Assembly: GCA_002862125.1 (NCBI GenBank)
Contig: PHSP01000001.1
Coordinates: forward strand, 1,956,501 to 2,020,500
From: Methylobacter sp. KS41
GTDB lineage: Bacteria > Pseudomonadota > Gammaproteobacteria > Methylococcales > Methylomonadaceae
Direction: 5' to 3'
Length of the DNA stretch: 64,000 nt
The notes under the pieces were generated by a model, which searched no databases, was not told where the DNA came from, and saw only the letters and a program-made list of their open reading frames with translations. Every line of letters begins with the position of its first letter. The first letter of the stretch is position 1. A program made the translations under genes and the position numbers. Shown piece by piece: positions 37,293 to 47,127 of the stretch.

Positions 37293-38444
37293 ATGAAAAA
37301 AGATCAATTCATGAAGCCTGGACATAAGCCAACAATTGTTGTCTATTCTTATGAGCCTGAAACTTTTTCATGTTCAATTATACGGATAGTAGATCCGATG
37401 CTGGCAAATGGCTGGAATGTCATCTGGGCTTCAAATAGAAATAGTACTGGAATTTCATTCGATCTTGACGCCGCATACCAAGCCGATGTGATAATTATAC
37501 ATCGGATGTTTCCTTCCAAATACACGGAAAAAATTCTGCGGGTCATAATAACGCTTGGTGTTCCCGTAGTTTACGACCTGGATGATTTGTATCTCAACGT
37601 TTCTCCGAGTCATCGCTCGACTTATAAAAAATTCGCACCCTACATCAAATGGATTTTGAAAGAGGCGGATGTAATTACAGTTTCTACTCTTCAATTAAAG
37701 AAGTCACTTAGCCAATACACTGGCCGTCCAATCCAGGTGAAGCCAAATATTATAGACTTTGACTTGTTTGCCGCTCACCCTAGATCTCGTTCCAAAAGGT
37801 TCAACTTCATAGTATCAGGAACGCCTAGCCATCAAAGAGATTGGGCTATCATAGAGGAACCTATCGAAGAGATATTGAAAATATATGGAGAGAAAATAAC
37901 TTTTATGTTCTTTGGAGACACGCCAAAGAGATTTATTGATCACCCGTCAGTCAATATCATAGACTTTCAGCCAAACTACAAACATTATGCAAAACAGCTA
38001 AAAGAACTGGATGTACATGCAGCCCTAATCCCGTTGATTGATACCAACTACAACCAATGTAAAAGTAATATCAAGTGGCTGGAATATTCAGCAGCCGGCA
38101 TTCCAGGAGCCTATAGCGATATAACGCCTTACAACTCTTGTATCACTCACGAACAAAACGGTTTACTGGTTAATAACAATGCAACGTCTTGGTTTGACGC
38201 CATGAATCGGCTAATTATTGATCCTGAAAAAACAGCTGATTTAATAAAAAATGCACAACGCGAAGTCCTAGAGAAATATTCAATTGAAAGTTCATTGATT
38301 GAATACACCTCCACTGTTAACAGCCTCTTTGGCCAAAAACATCAACATAATATTTTTTCTGAGTTACCTATTTTTCATTATCATTTATACGATAATATGA
38401 AAAATTTTTTAGATAGACATATCATGTGGCGTTTTAAAAAGTAA
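37293..38444 (+). CDS. Glycosyltransferase (GT-B fold), second tandem paralogue
   Basis: The 383-residue paralogue of the preceding gene shares APYIKWILKEADVITVST, KKSLSQYTGRPIQV, FFGDTPKRFIDHPSV and KSNIKWLEYSAAGIPGAYSD with it. A 214-bp non-coding gap separates them and another of 226 bp follows; neither holds a recognisable gene. Divergence is concentrated in the N-terminal acceptor domain, which would fit different acceptor sugars; that is inference. Confidence 0.83.
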   Translation: MKKDQFMKPGHKPTIVVYSYEPETFSCSIIRIVDPMLANGWNVIWASNRNSTGISFDLDAAYQADVIIIHRMFPSKYTEKILRVIITLGVPVVYDLDDLYLNVSPSHRSTYKKFAPYIKWILKEADVITVSTLQLKKSLSQYTGRPIQVKPNIIDFDLFAAHPRSRSKRFNFIVSGTPSHQRDWAIIEEPIEEILKIYGEKITFMFFGDTPKRFIDHPSVNIIDFQPNYKHYAKQLKELDVHAALIPLIDTNYNQCKSNIKWLEYSAAGIPGAYSDITPYNSCITHEQNGLLVNNNATSWFDAMNRLIIDPEKTADLIKNAQREVLEKYSIESSLIEYTSTVNSLFGQKHQHNIFSELPIFHYHLYDNMKNFLDRHIMWRFKK

Positions 38445-38670
38445 AACTATTTGAGAAAAAAGTATAAACATTATTGCTTTTGCACGCTTGGCTACAAAAA
38501 TTAATGGCTGTTATATGGAATATATTCTAATCCTTGAGCTATTGTTATGTTTTTACATGTTGCTTATTAGATAAAAAAGCATCAAATTTGTATTTAAATA
38601 ATTTAGAAAATATATCGTCATAGAAACGTGACTTTACTCAGATTTTTTCAACATAAAATTACTACTTACT

Positions 38671-40089
38671 ATGTCATCAACATCGACTCAGCCTAAAAAC
38701 ATTTTATATATTGTTAGCGCTACTAGCGGAAATGGTATTGGCGGTGGAGAAGTTTACCTTTTAAGTGTCATGCGGCATTTAGATAGAAATTTGTACAATC
38801 CTATTGTTTTATTGCCTGATGATGGCATTGAGTTTCGCACTGCATTAAATGAACTTAATGTTCACTCAATTGTTGTTAAGCTTAACTATGGCTGGCTAAA
38901 ACCAGACTTGGCTTGGTATAGCTTTTTATCTGAAAGCTCAAGCAGAATTGACAAAATAGGAGAAATTATTGATGAATATAATATTGATCTGGTACATACC
39001 AATTCCAATATTTTCTTCGATGGCGCCTTAGCTGCCAGACTGAAAGAAATCCACCATGTTTTGGTTGTACACATACCTTTTCTTGATAATCAACCTTTAT
39101 TTCAACGTCTTCGCTTATCCCATAGAAGTTTTGCATGTTTAATTAATGATATTTCGGATCATATAATTGCTGTTTCTGAAGCTACTGCCAAAACATTAAG
39201 ACCTTATGTGCCGGACACAAATTTGAGCGTAATTAATGTGGGTCTCGAACTGGATATTTATAAAAAAGCGGCTAATGAACGACTATCAGACATACGTTTT
39301 GAATTGAATTTGAAGGAAAATACTCCATTAGTTGTTGCCGTAGGTCGAATTGATCCCGATAAAGGTTTTGATATTTTTGTAGAGGCTGCCGCCTTAGTCA
39401 TGCAAAAGAAATCTGATGTCCATTTTTTAGTTATTGGTTCGAAAGATGTTCCCAATTATTACAAACAACTTGAAGAAAGATTGTTGGAATTGAATATAAG
39501 CGATAATTTCCATTTTCTTGGCTTTCGTTCAGATGTCCCTGAGATTCTTTGTCAGTGTGATGTTTTTGCCTTAACGTCCGTATCAGAGGGTGGACCTTAT
39601 GTTTTGTTGGAGGCTATGATTTCCCGTTGTGCAGCGGTAGCAACCAAATGCGGGGGTTTTGTTGAAGAGGTCATTAAAGATAATGACTCAGGCTTGTTAA
39701 TTGAAGTGGGTGATTTTTGTTCACTGGCAAACAGTATTTTAATCCTTTTAAATGACCCCAAACTGAGCAGTCGTCTTTGTGATAGAGCTTATGAGATAGT
39801 CGCTGGTAACTTTGAAGCTAAAGAATCCATTAATAAACTTATGGATGTTTATAGTCAGGCTATTGATAAACCGCCAAGTACATCAGGTAATTATGCAATT
39901 GTCCTATTTAGGCATGCGGCTGAAGAATACGGACATTTAGGGCTTCGTTTAGAAGAGCTATACGTGCGATTCGGTCGTATTGAAAATTTGGCCAATAAAA
40001 TTCTTGATAGCCGGATATATGGCATTGTCCGGAAATTGTCTCATTTTGTGAAATACAACTTAAGCAGTCGTATTAGCCAGGGGGAATAG
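38671..40089 (+). CDS. Glycosyltransferase family 4 protein
   Basis: This 472-residue GT4 enzyme has the N-terminal GNGIGGGEVYLLSVMRHLDR, the central VAVGRIDPDKGFDIFVEAA, FHFLGFRSDVPEILCQCDVF and the EX7E-type segment SEGGPYVLLEAMISRCA. It transfers a sugar from a nucleotide donor during glycan assembly. About 90 extra residues after the catalytic domain end in a helical, basic tail. It is 3 bp from the next gene, so they are cotranslated. Confidence 0.88.
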   Translation: MSSTSTQPKNILYIVSATSGNGIGGGEVYLLSVMRHLDRNLYNPIVLLPDDGIEFRTALNELNVHSIVVKLNYGWLKPDLAWYSFLSESSSRIDKIGEIIDEYNIDLVHTNSNIFFDGALAARLKEIHHVLVVHIPFLDNQPLFQRLRLSHRSFACLINDISDHIIAVSEATAKTLRPYVPDTNLSVINVGLELDIYKKAANERLSDIRFELNLKENTPLVVAVGRIDPDKGFDIFVEAAALVMQKKSDVHFLVIGSKDVPNYYKQLEERLLELNISDNFHFLGFRSDVPEILCQCDVFALTSVSEGGPYVLLEAMISRCAAVATKCGGFVEEVIKDNDSGLLIEVGDFCSLANSILILLNDPKLSSRLCDRAYEIVAGNFEAKESINKLMDVYSQAIDKPPSTSGNYAIVLFRHAAEEYGHLGLRLEELYVRFGRIENLANKILDSRIYGIVRKLSHFVKYNLSSRISQGE

Positions 40090-40092
40090 ATA

Positions 40093-41151
40093 ATGCCTAA
40101 CCAAAAAACCGTTTTGGTTCACTTAGGCAGCGGCATGGGTAATATGCTCATGGCAACACCTATGTTGGAAATGTTATCTAAGGGGGGATATAAAGTTGAC
40201 TTATGTCTGCAAGGTGAAACACCAAAAGTTGATACTTTATTAAAGCGTTGGCCGCATGTCCGGACTGTTGCATCAGATCAAGCTCCTTTTTTAAATCAAC
40301 AATACAACATTTATATTTATGGTTTTGAAGTTGATGGCGATCCCATTCGCTTTAAAAACTTTGACAATGCCATTGTTCTTCATCCTATGTGGGATTGGGA
40401 TAAGGGCTTTATTTTACATTCTGAAATTAAGTTTTATACCAACCTGGCAAAATTAATTGTTCCTGATGAAGACCTTGTAACACAAACAAGCTGTTCTGCT
40501 TCCGAAAGAATTTTTGATGATATTACAGAAGATACCTGTGTATTAATTCCCGGCGGAGGTATGCAGATGATTATTCGAAAATGGGCAAAATACGGAGAGC
40601 TTGCCAAGCAAATAAAAGATGTAGCAGTTGTGGGTCTGCCTGCTGACCTGGATCATTCAAACAGAATAATTTTTCCTGGCTGGTGTAAAAAAATATTTGG
40701 CAAGTCGCTTCAATTTCAAGGGAAAGCTTGGCATTTTGCACGGCATTTTGCGGAGCGGCATGATAATGAAATCACCTTTCCCAAACACGTTAAAAATTAT
40801 ATTGGCAAGTTGTCACTGGAAGATACAGCCGCGCTTATAAAACAGGCTGGTTATGTTATAGGCAATGATTGCGGGGTAACGCATTTGGCAGTGGCATTGG
40901 GTAAGCCCGTATTTCCTATTTTAGGACCAACCAGTCGCCGCAAAGTATTCCCCGGCTTTCTTAGCAATGTAAGTATTATTTCAGCGAATTTTGATTGCCA
41001 GCCTTGTGAGGAAAATACCAAATCAGGTGTTTGGCGCGAAGATAGATCTCAGTGTTTCTGCCCTTACTCTATCCGTTGCATGGAAGACATTTCTGTTGAT
41101 AAGGTCATAAATTATGTTAGCGAAAAACTTAACAGAGACATTACATTATAA
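40093..41151 (+). CDS. Glycosyltransferase family 9 (heptosyltransferase-like)
   Basis: This 352-residue protein opens KTVLVHLGSGMGNMLMATPM and carries IGNDCGVTHLAVALGKPVF and PILGPTS, the GT9 donor-site pattern of ADP-heptose:LPS heptosyltransferases. Several cysteines near the C-terminus (CQPCEENT, CFCPYSIRC) are typical of this GT9 subgroup. The remains of a gmhA-like gene directly downstream support a heptose-related role, though the acceptor is unknown. Confidence 0.82.
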   Translation: MPNQKTVLVHLGSGMGNMLMATPMLEMLSKGGYKVDLCLQGETPKVDTLLKRWPHVRTVASDQAPFLNQQYNIYIYGFEVDGDPIRFKNFDNAIVLHPMWDWDKGFILHSEIKFYTNLAKLIVPDEDLVTQTSCSASERIFDDITEDTCVLIPGGGMQMIIRKWAKYGELAKQIKDVAVVGLPADLDHSNRIIFPGWCKKIFGKSLQFQGKAWHFARHFAERHDNEITFPKHVKNYIGKLSLEDTAALIKQAGYVIGNDCGVTHLAVALGKPVFPILGPTSRRKVFPGFLSNVSIISANFDCQPCEENTKSGVWREDRSQCFCPYSIRCMEDISVDKVINYVSEKLNRDITL

Positions 41152-41160
41152 GGCCTAAAA

Positions 41161-41545
41161 ATGTCAGATCGATTTACCAAGCATATTAAACAACAAATTA
41201 ATACAATTGAGTTTATTTCAAAATCAAGCCATTTAATTGAAACAATTGCTCAAGTTAGCACTTGTCGTTTAAGGCAAAACAGTAAAATTTTCTGTATGGG
41301 TGCTAGCATTAGCGCAACTGATTGCCAGCACATGGCTGCGTAATTTTCCGGTCGTTTTGAAAAGGAAAAGAGGACTTGCATCTATTCCCTTAACAATAGA
41401 CACATCAATTATTACCTTGGTCTGGAATGATTATGGCTGAAAATACCTTTTCTAGACAAATTGGTTCTCTCTTCTGTAATAACTGTAGCGCTGTCAAGGG
41501 TATTTCTATATGTGGGATAGCGCAAATAAACAGGAAACTATAAGA
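41161..41545 (+). pseudogene. Decayed SIS-domain phosphoheptose isomerase (gmhA-like)
   Basis: The first 60 codons read FTKHIKQQINTIEFISKSSH, then NSKIFCMGASISATDCQHMAA, the start of a GmhA-type isomerase, before a stop at 41341. Continuing through at least two frame changes gives FSGRFEKE, RGLASIPLTIDTSIITLVWNDYG, then ENTFSRQIGSL and GISICGIAQI, which follow the GmhA order (GRF..., LT.DTS, NDYG, FSRQ, GISTSGNS). Multiple stops and shifts show it is dead. GmhA makes the heptose-7-phosphate precursor of ADP-heptose. Confidence 0.7.
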
Positions 41546-41551
41546 ATGAGC

Positions 41552-41973
41552 TTGAAATGCATATTAAATCAAATGGGCTCGACGATAGAGTCACTATAAA
41601 GCGAAGAAAAATTAATGATGAATTACTTGAGATCTATATAAAAGCCGGCTTATTCATTTTATTCTTGTACGCAGAGCCGGAAAATTTTGAAGGTTTTGGG
41701 TATCGTTATCTTTAAGCTAATGCTTGCAGTAACCCCCAATGCTTACATCTGAACCAGAGGGGTATGACTAATTATATTCAGAAAGCAGAAGACGAATTTT
41801 ACGTTAAGCATGTTGATGCAGAAGGTATTAAAGAATCTCTTGAACAGCATCCATCCGGGCAAGCGCTATTCAATCGTTCAGCAATCAAACAAGCTCACTC
41901 GGCCTTTAAATGGTTGAATATTACCGGTAGAATTCTTCAAATTTATAGCAACCAAATAAAAAGTAACTTTTAA
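41552..41973 (+). pseudogene. Remnant of a GT4 glycosyltransferase
   Basis: A frame from about 41555 reads SNGLDDRVTIKRRKINDELL, EIYIKAGLFILFLYAEPENF and EGFGYRYL, then TAA at 41714, then ANAC: the GT4 donor-site region (EGFG.xxLEANACG) with Glu changed to a stop. The following open frame 41764-41973 (69 codons) reads like a GT4 C-terminus (VDAEGIKESLEQH and AHSAFKWLNITGRILQIY). The piece between them, with the conserved GG/D loop, is missing. It is not likely to make a functional protein. Confidence 0.55.
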
Positions 41974-41975
41974 AA

Positions 41976-43814
41976 ATGTGCGGAATTAACGGTATTTTTC
42001 TCCTCAATTCATCTAGCGGTAACGTCGATCGTGACGAATTGCTAGCAACTCGAGATTATATGCACAACCGAGGACCTGATGGAGAGGGATTGTGGGTTTC
42101 TGATTGCGGAAGGGTTGGTTTAGGTCATCGCCGTCTCGCTATTATCGAATTGAGCGAACTAGGCGCTCAGCCGATGCATGCGTCGGATGGGCAATTGTCG
42201 ATCACCTTTAATGGTGAAATATACAATCATAACGAATTAAGAAAACAACTGGAAACAAAAGGGTTCGTTTTTCGAAGCCATAGCGATACCGAGGTGCTAC
42301 TCAATCTATATCTAGATTGTGGCGCCGAGATGGTAAAGCAATTACGTGGAATGTTCGCCTTTGCTATATGGGATAACCGTAATAAAAAATTAATTATCGC
42401 TCGCGACCCTTATGGGATTAAACCGGTTTATTATTCAAACGGAGGCGGCGTCTTCCGTTTTGCTTCTCAGGTAAAAGCATTGCTTGCAAGTAATAAAATT
42501 AACTCTTCCATTAATCCGGCAGGATTGGTCAGCTTTCTTTTATGGGGGAGCGTATCGGAACCTTTTACTTTTTATGAGCATATCCAGATGCTCCCGGCAG
42601 GCCATATTCTCGAAATTGATGCTTCAGGGGGGCAAAAAACACATCAATATTGGAATATAAATAACGTTATTAATAATGCTTGCAGGCTTGCTGAGCAAAT
42701 ATCCCCTGACAAAGCGATCGAATTAAGCACATTGGCCATTAGAGACTCTGTTAAAACACATATGATTGCTGATGTTCCAATCGGAACATTTCTTTCAGCC
42801 GGGCTCGACTCAGCAAGCATTACCGGAATTGCTCAAGAGCTTCTCGATAAACCATTAACCGCCATTACACTTGCATTCGAAGAGTTTAAAGGGGATGCGC
42901 TAGATGAAGTCCCGATAGCGCGCGATATTGCTAAAATATTAGGTGTCGAGCATAAGATCATTACTGCTAGCATGGAAGATGCTGAAAAAGAATTATCTGT
43001 TTTTTGTGAGGCAATGGATCAACCAACCATTGATGGTTTAAATACATGGTTTATCAGTAAAGCAGCAAAATCTGAGGGGATGAAAGTTGTTTTATCAGGG
43101 TTAGGAGGGGATGAAATGTTGGGGGGCTACGCAACGTTTCAACAAATTCCATCCATCGTTAATAATCACAATTTTTATCAGTCTTTCCCGCTTTTAGATA
43201 AATTACATTACAAAGTACATTCCTTTTTAGCCAGTAACACAGGTTATCTTGATCCAAATAAATCTGATTATCTGCATATGAGCAAGAGTATAAACACCGC
43301 TTATCAGCTTGAAAAAGGACTGTTTATGCCATGGGAACTTGAGCATGTAATTGATAAAGAAATGCTTAAGGAGGGGCTGGATAGACTTTCGGAAACTATT
43401 TCCTTTGAATCTGTTGATAATATTGATTCTGACTTTGGAAAAGTTGTCGCATTAGAATCTAAAAAATATATGCGAAACCAATTATTACGTGATACAGATT
43501 GGATAGGAATGGCGCATTCCTTAGAAATTCGCGTGCCGCTAGTGGATCATATTTTATTAAGCTCATTGGTAGGTTTGTCAGCTACTGGAATGATTGCCAG
43601 CAAAAAAGACATATTGCGCCGGACGCAATCAATTCCATTTAGTGATCACATAGTTAATCGTCCCAAGACTGGTTTTACCGTTCCTATTTGGAGATGGTTA
43701 AATCATTCAAAAGAATTCTCAATCTGGAAACAAAATAAATATCTATGCCACAAAAATATTAATGCCAGAAAGCGCTGGGCTTATTGTGTTCTTAAGCAGC
43801 AATTCCTTTTATGA
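41976..43814 (+). CDS. asnB: Asparagine synthetase-like, glutamine-hydrolysing
   Basis: The 612-residue protein starts MCGINGIF, so Cys2 is exposed as the glutaminase nucleophile, with DGEGLWVS, GHRRLAIIELSELGAQPM and FNGEIYNHNELR in the class II amidotransferase domain. The synthetase domain has the PP-loop variant FLSAGLDSASI (the usual text is SGGLDSS) and VLSGLGGDEMLGGY. AsnB-like proteins inside surface-polysaccharide loci often amidate sugar acids rather than make free asparagine. The start is set by MCG; the ribosome binding site is weak. Confidence 0.85.
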   Translation: MCGINGIFLLNSSSGNVDRDELLATRDYMHNRGPDGEGLWVSDCGRVGLGHRRLAIIELSELGAQPMHASDGQLSITFNGEIYNHNELRKQLETKGFVFRSHSDTEVLLNLYLDCGAEMVKQLRGMFAFAIWDNRNKKLIIARDPYGIKPVYYSNGGGVFRFASQVKALLASNKINSSINPAGLVSFLLWGSVSEPFTFYEHIQMLPAGHILEIDASGGQKTHQYWNINNVINNACRLAEQISPDKAIELSTLAIRDSVKTHMIADVPIGTFLSAGLDSASITGIAQELLDKPLTAITLAFEEFKGDALDEVPIARDIAKILGVEHKIITASMEDAEKELSVFCEAMDQPTIDGLNTWFISKAAKSEGMKVVLSGLGGDEMLGGYATFQQIPSIVNNHNFYQSFPLLDKLHYKVHSFLASNTGYLDPNKSDYLHMSKSINTAYQLEKGLFMPWELEHVIDKEMLKEGLDRLSETISFESVDNIDSDFGKVVALESKKYMRNQLLRDTDWIGMAHSLEIRVPLVDHILLSSLVGLSATGMIASKKDILRRTQSIPFSDHIVNRPKTGFTVPIWRWLNHSKEFSIWKQNKYLCHKNINARKRWAYCVLKQQFLL

Positions 43815-44050
43815 CTCTAATCACCAGGAATGGCAGGCCGACATGTCATCTGGCTGAAACTTCCAGGAATTCCTTGGGTGTTATTGATCTTTAAATTTGA
43901 GTCAAGTTTTCAGTTTGCCAATTTAGCCTCTTGAAGGAGCCGGTCGATCGACTGTTTGGCTTGGGTCAAAACACGGGGGGCGTATATAGTGGAACCCGAA
44001 ATCAGGACAATAGTTTAAGCTATGCCTGTCGTGAAAAAAAGAGTCAGACA

Positions 44051-44450
44051 ATGAGCGAAAGCAAACGGAAGATTTTTACAGGTCAGCAAAAAGCCAAGGT
44101 TACATTGGAAGCGGTCAAAGGGACTAAAACCATCAATGAGATTGCTCAGAAGTTCGGAGTTCATCCGGCCCAAGTGAATCAATGGAAAAAGGAATTGCTT
44201 GAGAATGCAGGCAGTCAATTTGCAGGCGGCAGGCGCGGGCTTAAAACCGGTCAATGCCCAGAGTGGCCCAGATCAGACAGCTCAACATGGAATTGAATGG
44301 GCTTAAAAGAGTCTGGACCCATCTTGTAATAGAGCGGCAGGAATGGATGGCGTCTGGTGAAGTACTCGCCGTATCCGGGCAAAGTAAGCTTCTCGCGGTG
44401 ATTCGCCAGTCGTGTATGAGCAGAAATTGCGCCCACAAAACGAAAATAAC
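44051..44450 (+). pseudogene. IS3 family transposase remnant (orfA plus start of orfB)
   Basis: From the ATG at 44051 the frame reads KRKIFTGQQKAKVTLEAVKG, TINEIAQKFGVHPAQVNQWK and KELLENAG, an IS3-type OrfA helix-turn-helix. After a frame change near 44230, VAQIRQLNMELNGLKRVW gives the coiled-coil, and IERQEWMASGEVLAVSGQSK resembles a degraded OrfB start. The rest of orfB with the DDE domain is gone. The left end may be near 43990 (tatagtggaacccgaaatca). Confidence 0.7.
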
Positions 44451-44466
44451 GATTAGAGGTTAATAA

Positions 44467-44787
44467 ATGTCTGAATGGGTCAATGTGATTGATGAAAGCG
44501 CATTAGCGGATGGCGAAAATATAGTTGTTGATGTCGATGGAACAGTTGTTGCCGTCTTTAAGCTAGGTAGTGATTTTTATGCTATTGAAGACGTCTGCTC
44601 GCATGATGGAGCGGAAATCGCCAGTGGGGAATTAGAAGGCGATGAGATTATTTGTCCCCGTCACGGTGCGCGTTTTTGCATTAAAACCGGTGCAGTCAAA
44701 TCTCCTCCTGCCTATGAAAATATCGATTGTTTCCCTGTGCGGATTGAAAATGGAAAAGTACAAGTCAGGGATAATCGCTGGGATTAA
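44467..44787 (+). CDS. Rieske-type [2Fe-2S] ferredoxin
   Basis: This 106-residue protein has both Rieske cluster motifs, CSHDGAEI and CPRHGARF (Cys-X-His ... Cys-X2-His), and the usual small beta-barrel length. Such free Rieske ferredoxins pass electrons to oxygenases, and some sit with Fe-S assembly genes. No oxygenase or reductase gene is near, since IS elements lie on both sides, so its partner is unknown. agaggttaata precedes the ATG. Confidence 0.88.
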   Translation: MSEWVNVIDESALADGENIVVDVDGTVVAVFKLGSDFYAIEDVCSHDGAEIASGELEGDEIICPRHGARFCIKTGAVKSPPAYENIDCFPVRIENGKVQVRDNRWD

Positions 44788-44980
44788 TGTTATTGGAATT
44801 GCACTGAGCCGTGGTGCTTGTAAATATAGAAGAAATGCCCGTGCGTAATATATCAGAGACTGTGGGGCTCATGATGGCGATGATTCATTGTGTAACCATG
44901 TTTATAGCAACATCATTTAAATATTTTTCATGTTGCGGTAGACTTTATATAGCTTATTGTTTTTTAATTAGTTCTACTTT

Positions 44981-47097
44981 TTAACCCATCTTCGTGACTC
45001 CAGTCTCCCTAAGTTATTGATTTTTGGTTACCGGCGGTTTTCATTTCGAAAAAACCCTTTAAAATCAATGCTCATTTTTCGCTCTCTCTTGTAGTGCCAT
45101 CCATTTAGGTTTGCATCTTGATTTTTTCCGGAATAGCGCCCATGCTAGAGCCATGTATATTCGAAGAACCAAAACCAAAACAGCGGATCATGGCGAAGAT
45201 TCCTATACCTATCGGATCGTTGAATCCGTGCGTGAGGGAACACAAGTCAAGCAACGTACGCTACTCAATCTGGGCAAAGACTTTGCCATTGAGCCCGCGC
45301 ACTGGCCCTTGCTTGCGGCCAGAATTGAACAGCTTCTGCAAGGCTCAGCGCCGCGCCAAGACGAGTTGTTTCATTTAGAGGATGATGCCGGTCAACTTCT
45401 GGAGGCCGCCGCCGTGCGCTATAGCGACCTCATCATCGCGAAACTGGCGCAACCGGTGGCGGCAGCGACGCCCGGGCAGGATTATCATAGTGTCGGCATT
45501 AATCATATCGAAGCCCATCAAGCCCGCAGCATCGGCGGGGAAACGTTGGCGTTGCATGCGGTCATGCAGTTGCAGCTGGATCAGAAGCTTGCCGCACTGG
45601 GCTTTAACAAAATCGATGCCGCGGCGGCATTGGGCAGCATCATAGGGCGCATGATTTCACCCGGCAGCGAACTGCAGACCCATGACTGGCTGCAAGCGCG
45701 TACCGGCCTGGGTGAACTGCTTGATCATGACTACGGCAGCACCAGTCTGACGCGCCTGTACACCATCAGCGATAAGTTGCTCAAACACCAGTCGGCGCTG
45801 GAAACTTTTCTGGGTGCTCAGGAGCAGACCTTATTCGATTTAAACCGGAGCATCGTCTTGTACGACTTGACCAACACCTATTTTGAAGGCCAGTGCGCCC
45901 AAAACCCCAAGGCCCGGTTCGGCCGCTCCAAAGAAAAACGCCGTGATTGCCCATTGGTGACCTTAGGTCTGGTTCTGGATGGCAATGGCTTCCCGCTCAG
46001 CAGCCAGGTCTTTCCAGGCAACGCCAGCGAGCCCGCCACGTTGGCGCTGATGCTGGACGGTCTGCAGGGGAAAAATCCATTAGCCGGAGAAAAACCGGTC
46101 ATTATCATGGATGCCGGCATTGCCAGCGCTGACAATCTCGCCTGGTTAAGCGCGCGCGGTTATCTTTACCTGGTGGTCAGCCGGGAACGCTACCTACAAG
46201 ATCCCAGAGACCAGGATAATGCCGTACTGGTTAGGGAAACCGGACAGAGCAAAGTCAGCGTTTACCGCACAATCGATGCAGAAACCGGGGAAACCCGGCT
46301 CTATTGCCACTCCGATCAAAAAGCCAAAAAAGAACAGGCCATCCGCAACCGCTTCCACGTTCGTCTGGAAGAGGGGCTCGACAAGCTCCATGCCGGTTTG
46401 GACAAAAAAGGCACGATCAAAAACTACGCGAAAATACTCGAACGCATTGGCCGGCTGCGCGAAAAAAACAGCCGCGTCGCGCAAGACTACCGCATTGAAG
46501 TCATTGCTGATGACGCGAAAAACAACGCCATCCGTATTGAATGGCAGCGTGAACCCAAAAGTGAACAAAAAGACCGGCACTGCGGAGTTTACTGCCTGAG
46601 AACCACTACTCCGGACTGGTCGGAAGAACAATTGTGGTCAACCTATATCATGCTGACCGAGATCGAAGCCACGTTCAGAAGCTTGAAAACCGACCTCGGC
46701 TTACGTCCAGTTTTCCACCATAAAGAAGAACGCGTCACCGGACACTTGTTCATTACTTTAATGGCCTACCATCTGGTGCATACCCTGCGCTATCAACTCA
46801 AGCAGCAGGGTATCCATTTAAGCTGGGACAGCATACGCAACATTATGTCGACCCAACAACGCCTCACGATTACCTTGCCGACAGAGGATAATAAGACCAT
46901 TCACCTGCGCACAACAACCCAAGCCGAAACACGCCAAAAACAACTATACGCAGCCTTAAGTATCAAACCTGACCTGATAGGTAAATGTAAGACGATTATT
47001 GATAAGAAAAAATATGTAGTGCCATTTGAGATAAATTAAAATTTTAACTTATTGAAATAACAAGAAATTATCAGTAGAATTCACGAAGATGGGTTAA
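44981..47097 (+). mobile_element. IS1634-type insertion sequence, copy 2
   Basis: This has the same 2117-bp length and the same 17-bp inverted ends as the copy at 9696-11812, and differs from it by only about five bases that I could spot (for example gccagaattgaa against gccagcattgaa). Orientation is the same. Flanks (gttctactt before, gattatctgg after) show no duplication. It lies against a broken transposase gene on its right. Confidence 0.9.
45153..47039 (+). CDS. IS1634 family transposase, copy 2
   Basis: 628 residues from the ATG at 45153, with the same DDE motifs as the first copy (LYDLTNTYFEG, IIMDAGIASADN, LTEIEATFRSLKTD). One residue differs: Arg in LLAARIEQ where copy 1 has Ser. 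The frame is intact. Near identity at the DNA level points to recent transposition within this genome. Confidence 0.92.
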   Translation: MYIRRTKTKTADHGEDSYTYRIVESVREGTQVKQRTLLNLGKDFAIEPAHWPLLAARIEQLLQGSAPRQDELFHLEDDAGQLLEAAAVRYSDLIIAKLAQPVAAATPGQDYHSVGINHIEAHQARSIGGETLALHAVMQLQLDQKLAALGFNKIDAAAALGSIIGRMISPGSELQTHDWLQARTGLGELLDHDYGSTSLTRLYTISDKLLKHQSALETFLGAQEQTLFDLNRSIVLYDLTNTYFEGQCAQNPKARFGRSKEKRRDCPLVTLGLVLDGNGFPLSSQVFPGNASEPATLALMLDGLQGKNPLAGEKPVIIMDAGIASADNLAWLSARGYLYLVVSRERYLQDPRDQDNAVLVRETGQSKVSVYRTIDAETGETRLYCHSDQKAKKEQAIRNRFHVRLEEGLDKLHAGLDKKGTIKNYAKILERIGRLREKNSRVAQDYRIEVIADDAKNNAIRIEWQREPKSEQKDRHCGVYCLRTTTPDWSEEQLWSTYIMLTEIEATFRSLKTDLGLRPVFHHKEERVTGHLFITLMAYHLVHTLRYQLKQQGIHLSWDSIRNIMSTQQRLTITLPTEDNKTIHLRTTTQAETRQKQLYAALSIKPDLIGKCKTIIDKKKYVVPFEIN

Positions 47098-47127
47098 GAT
47101 TATCTGGCCTATACAGAAGACCGATCT

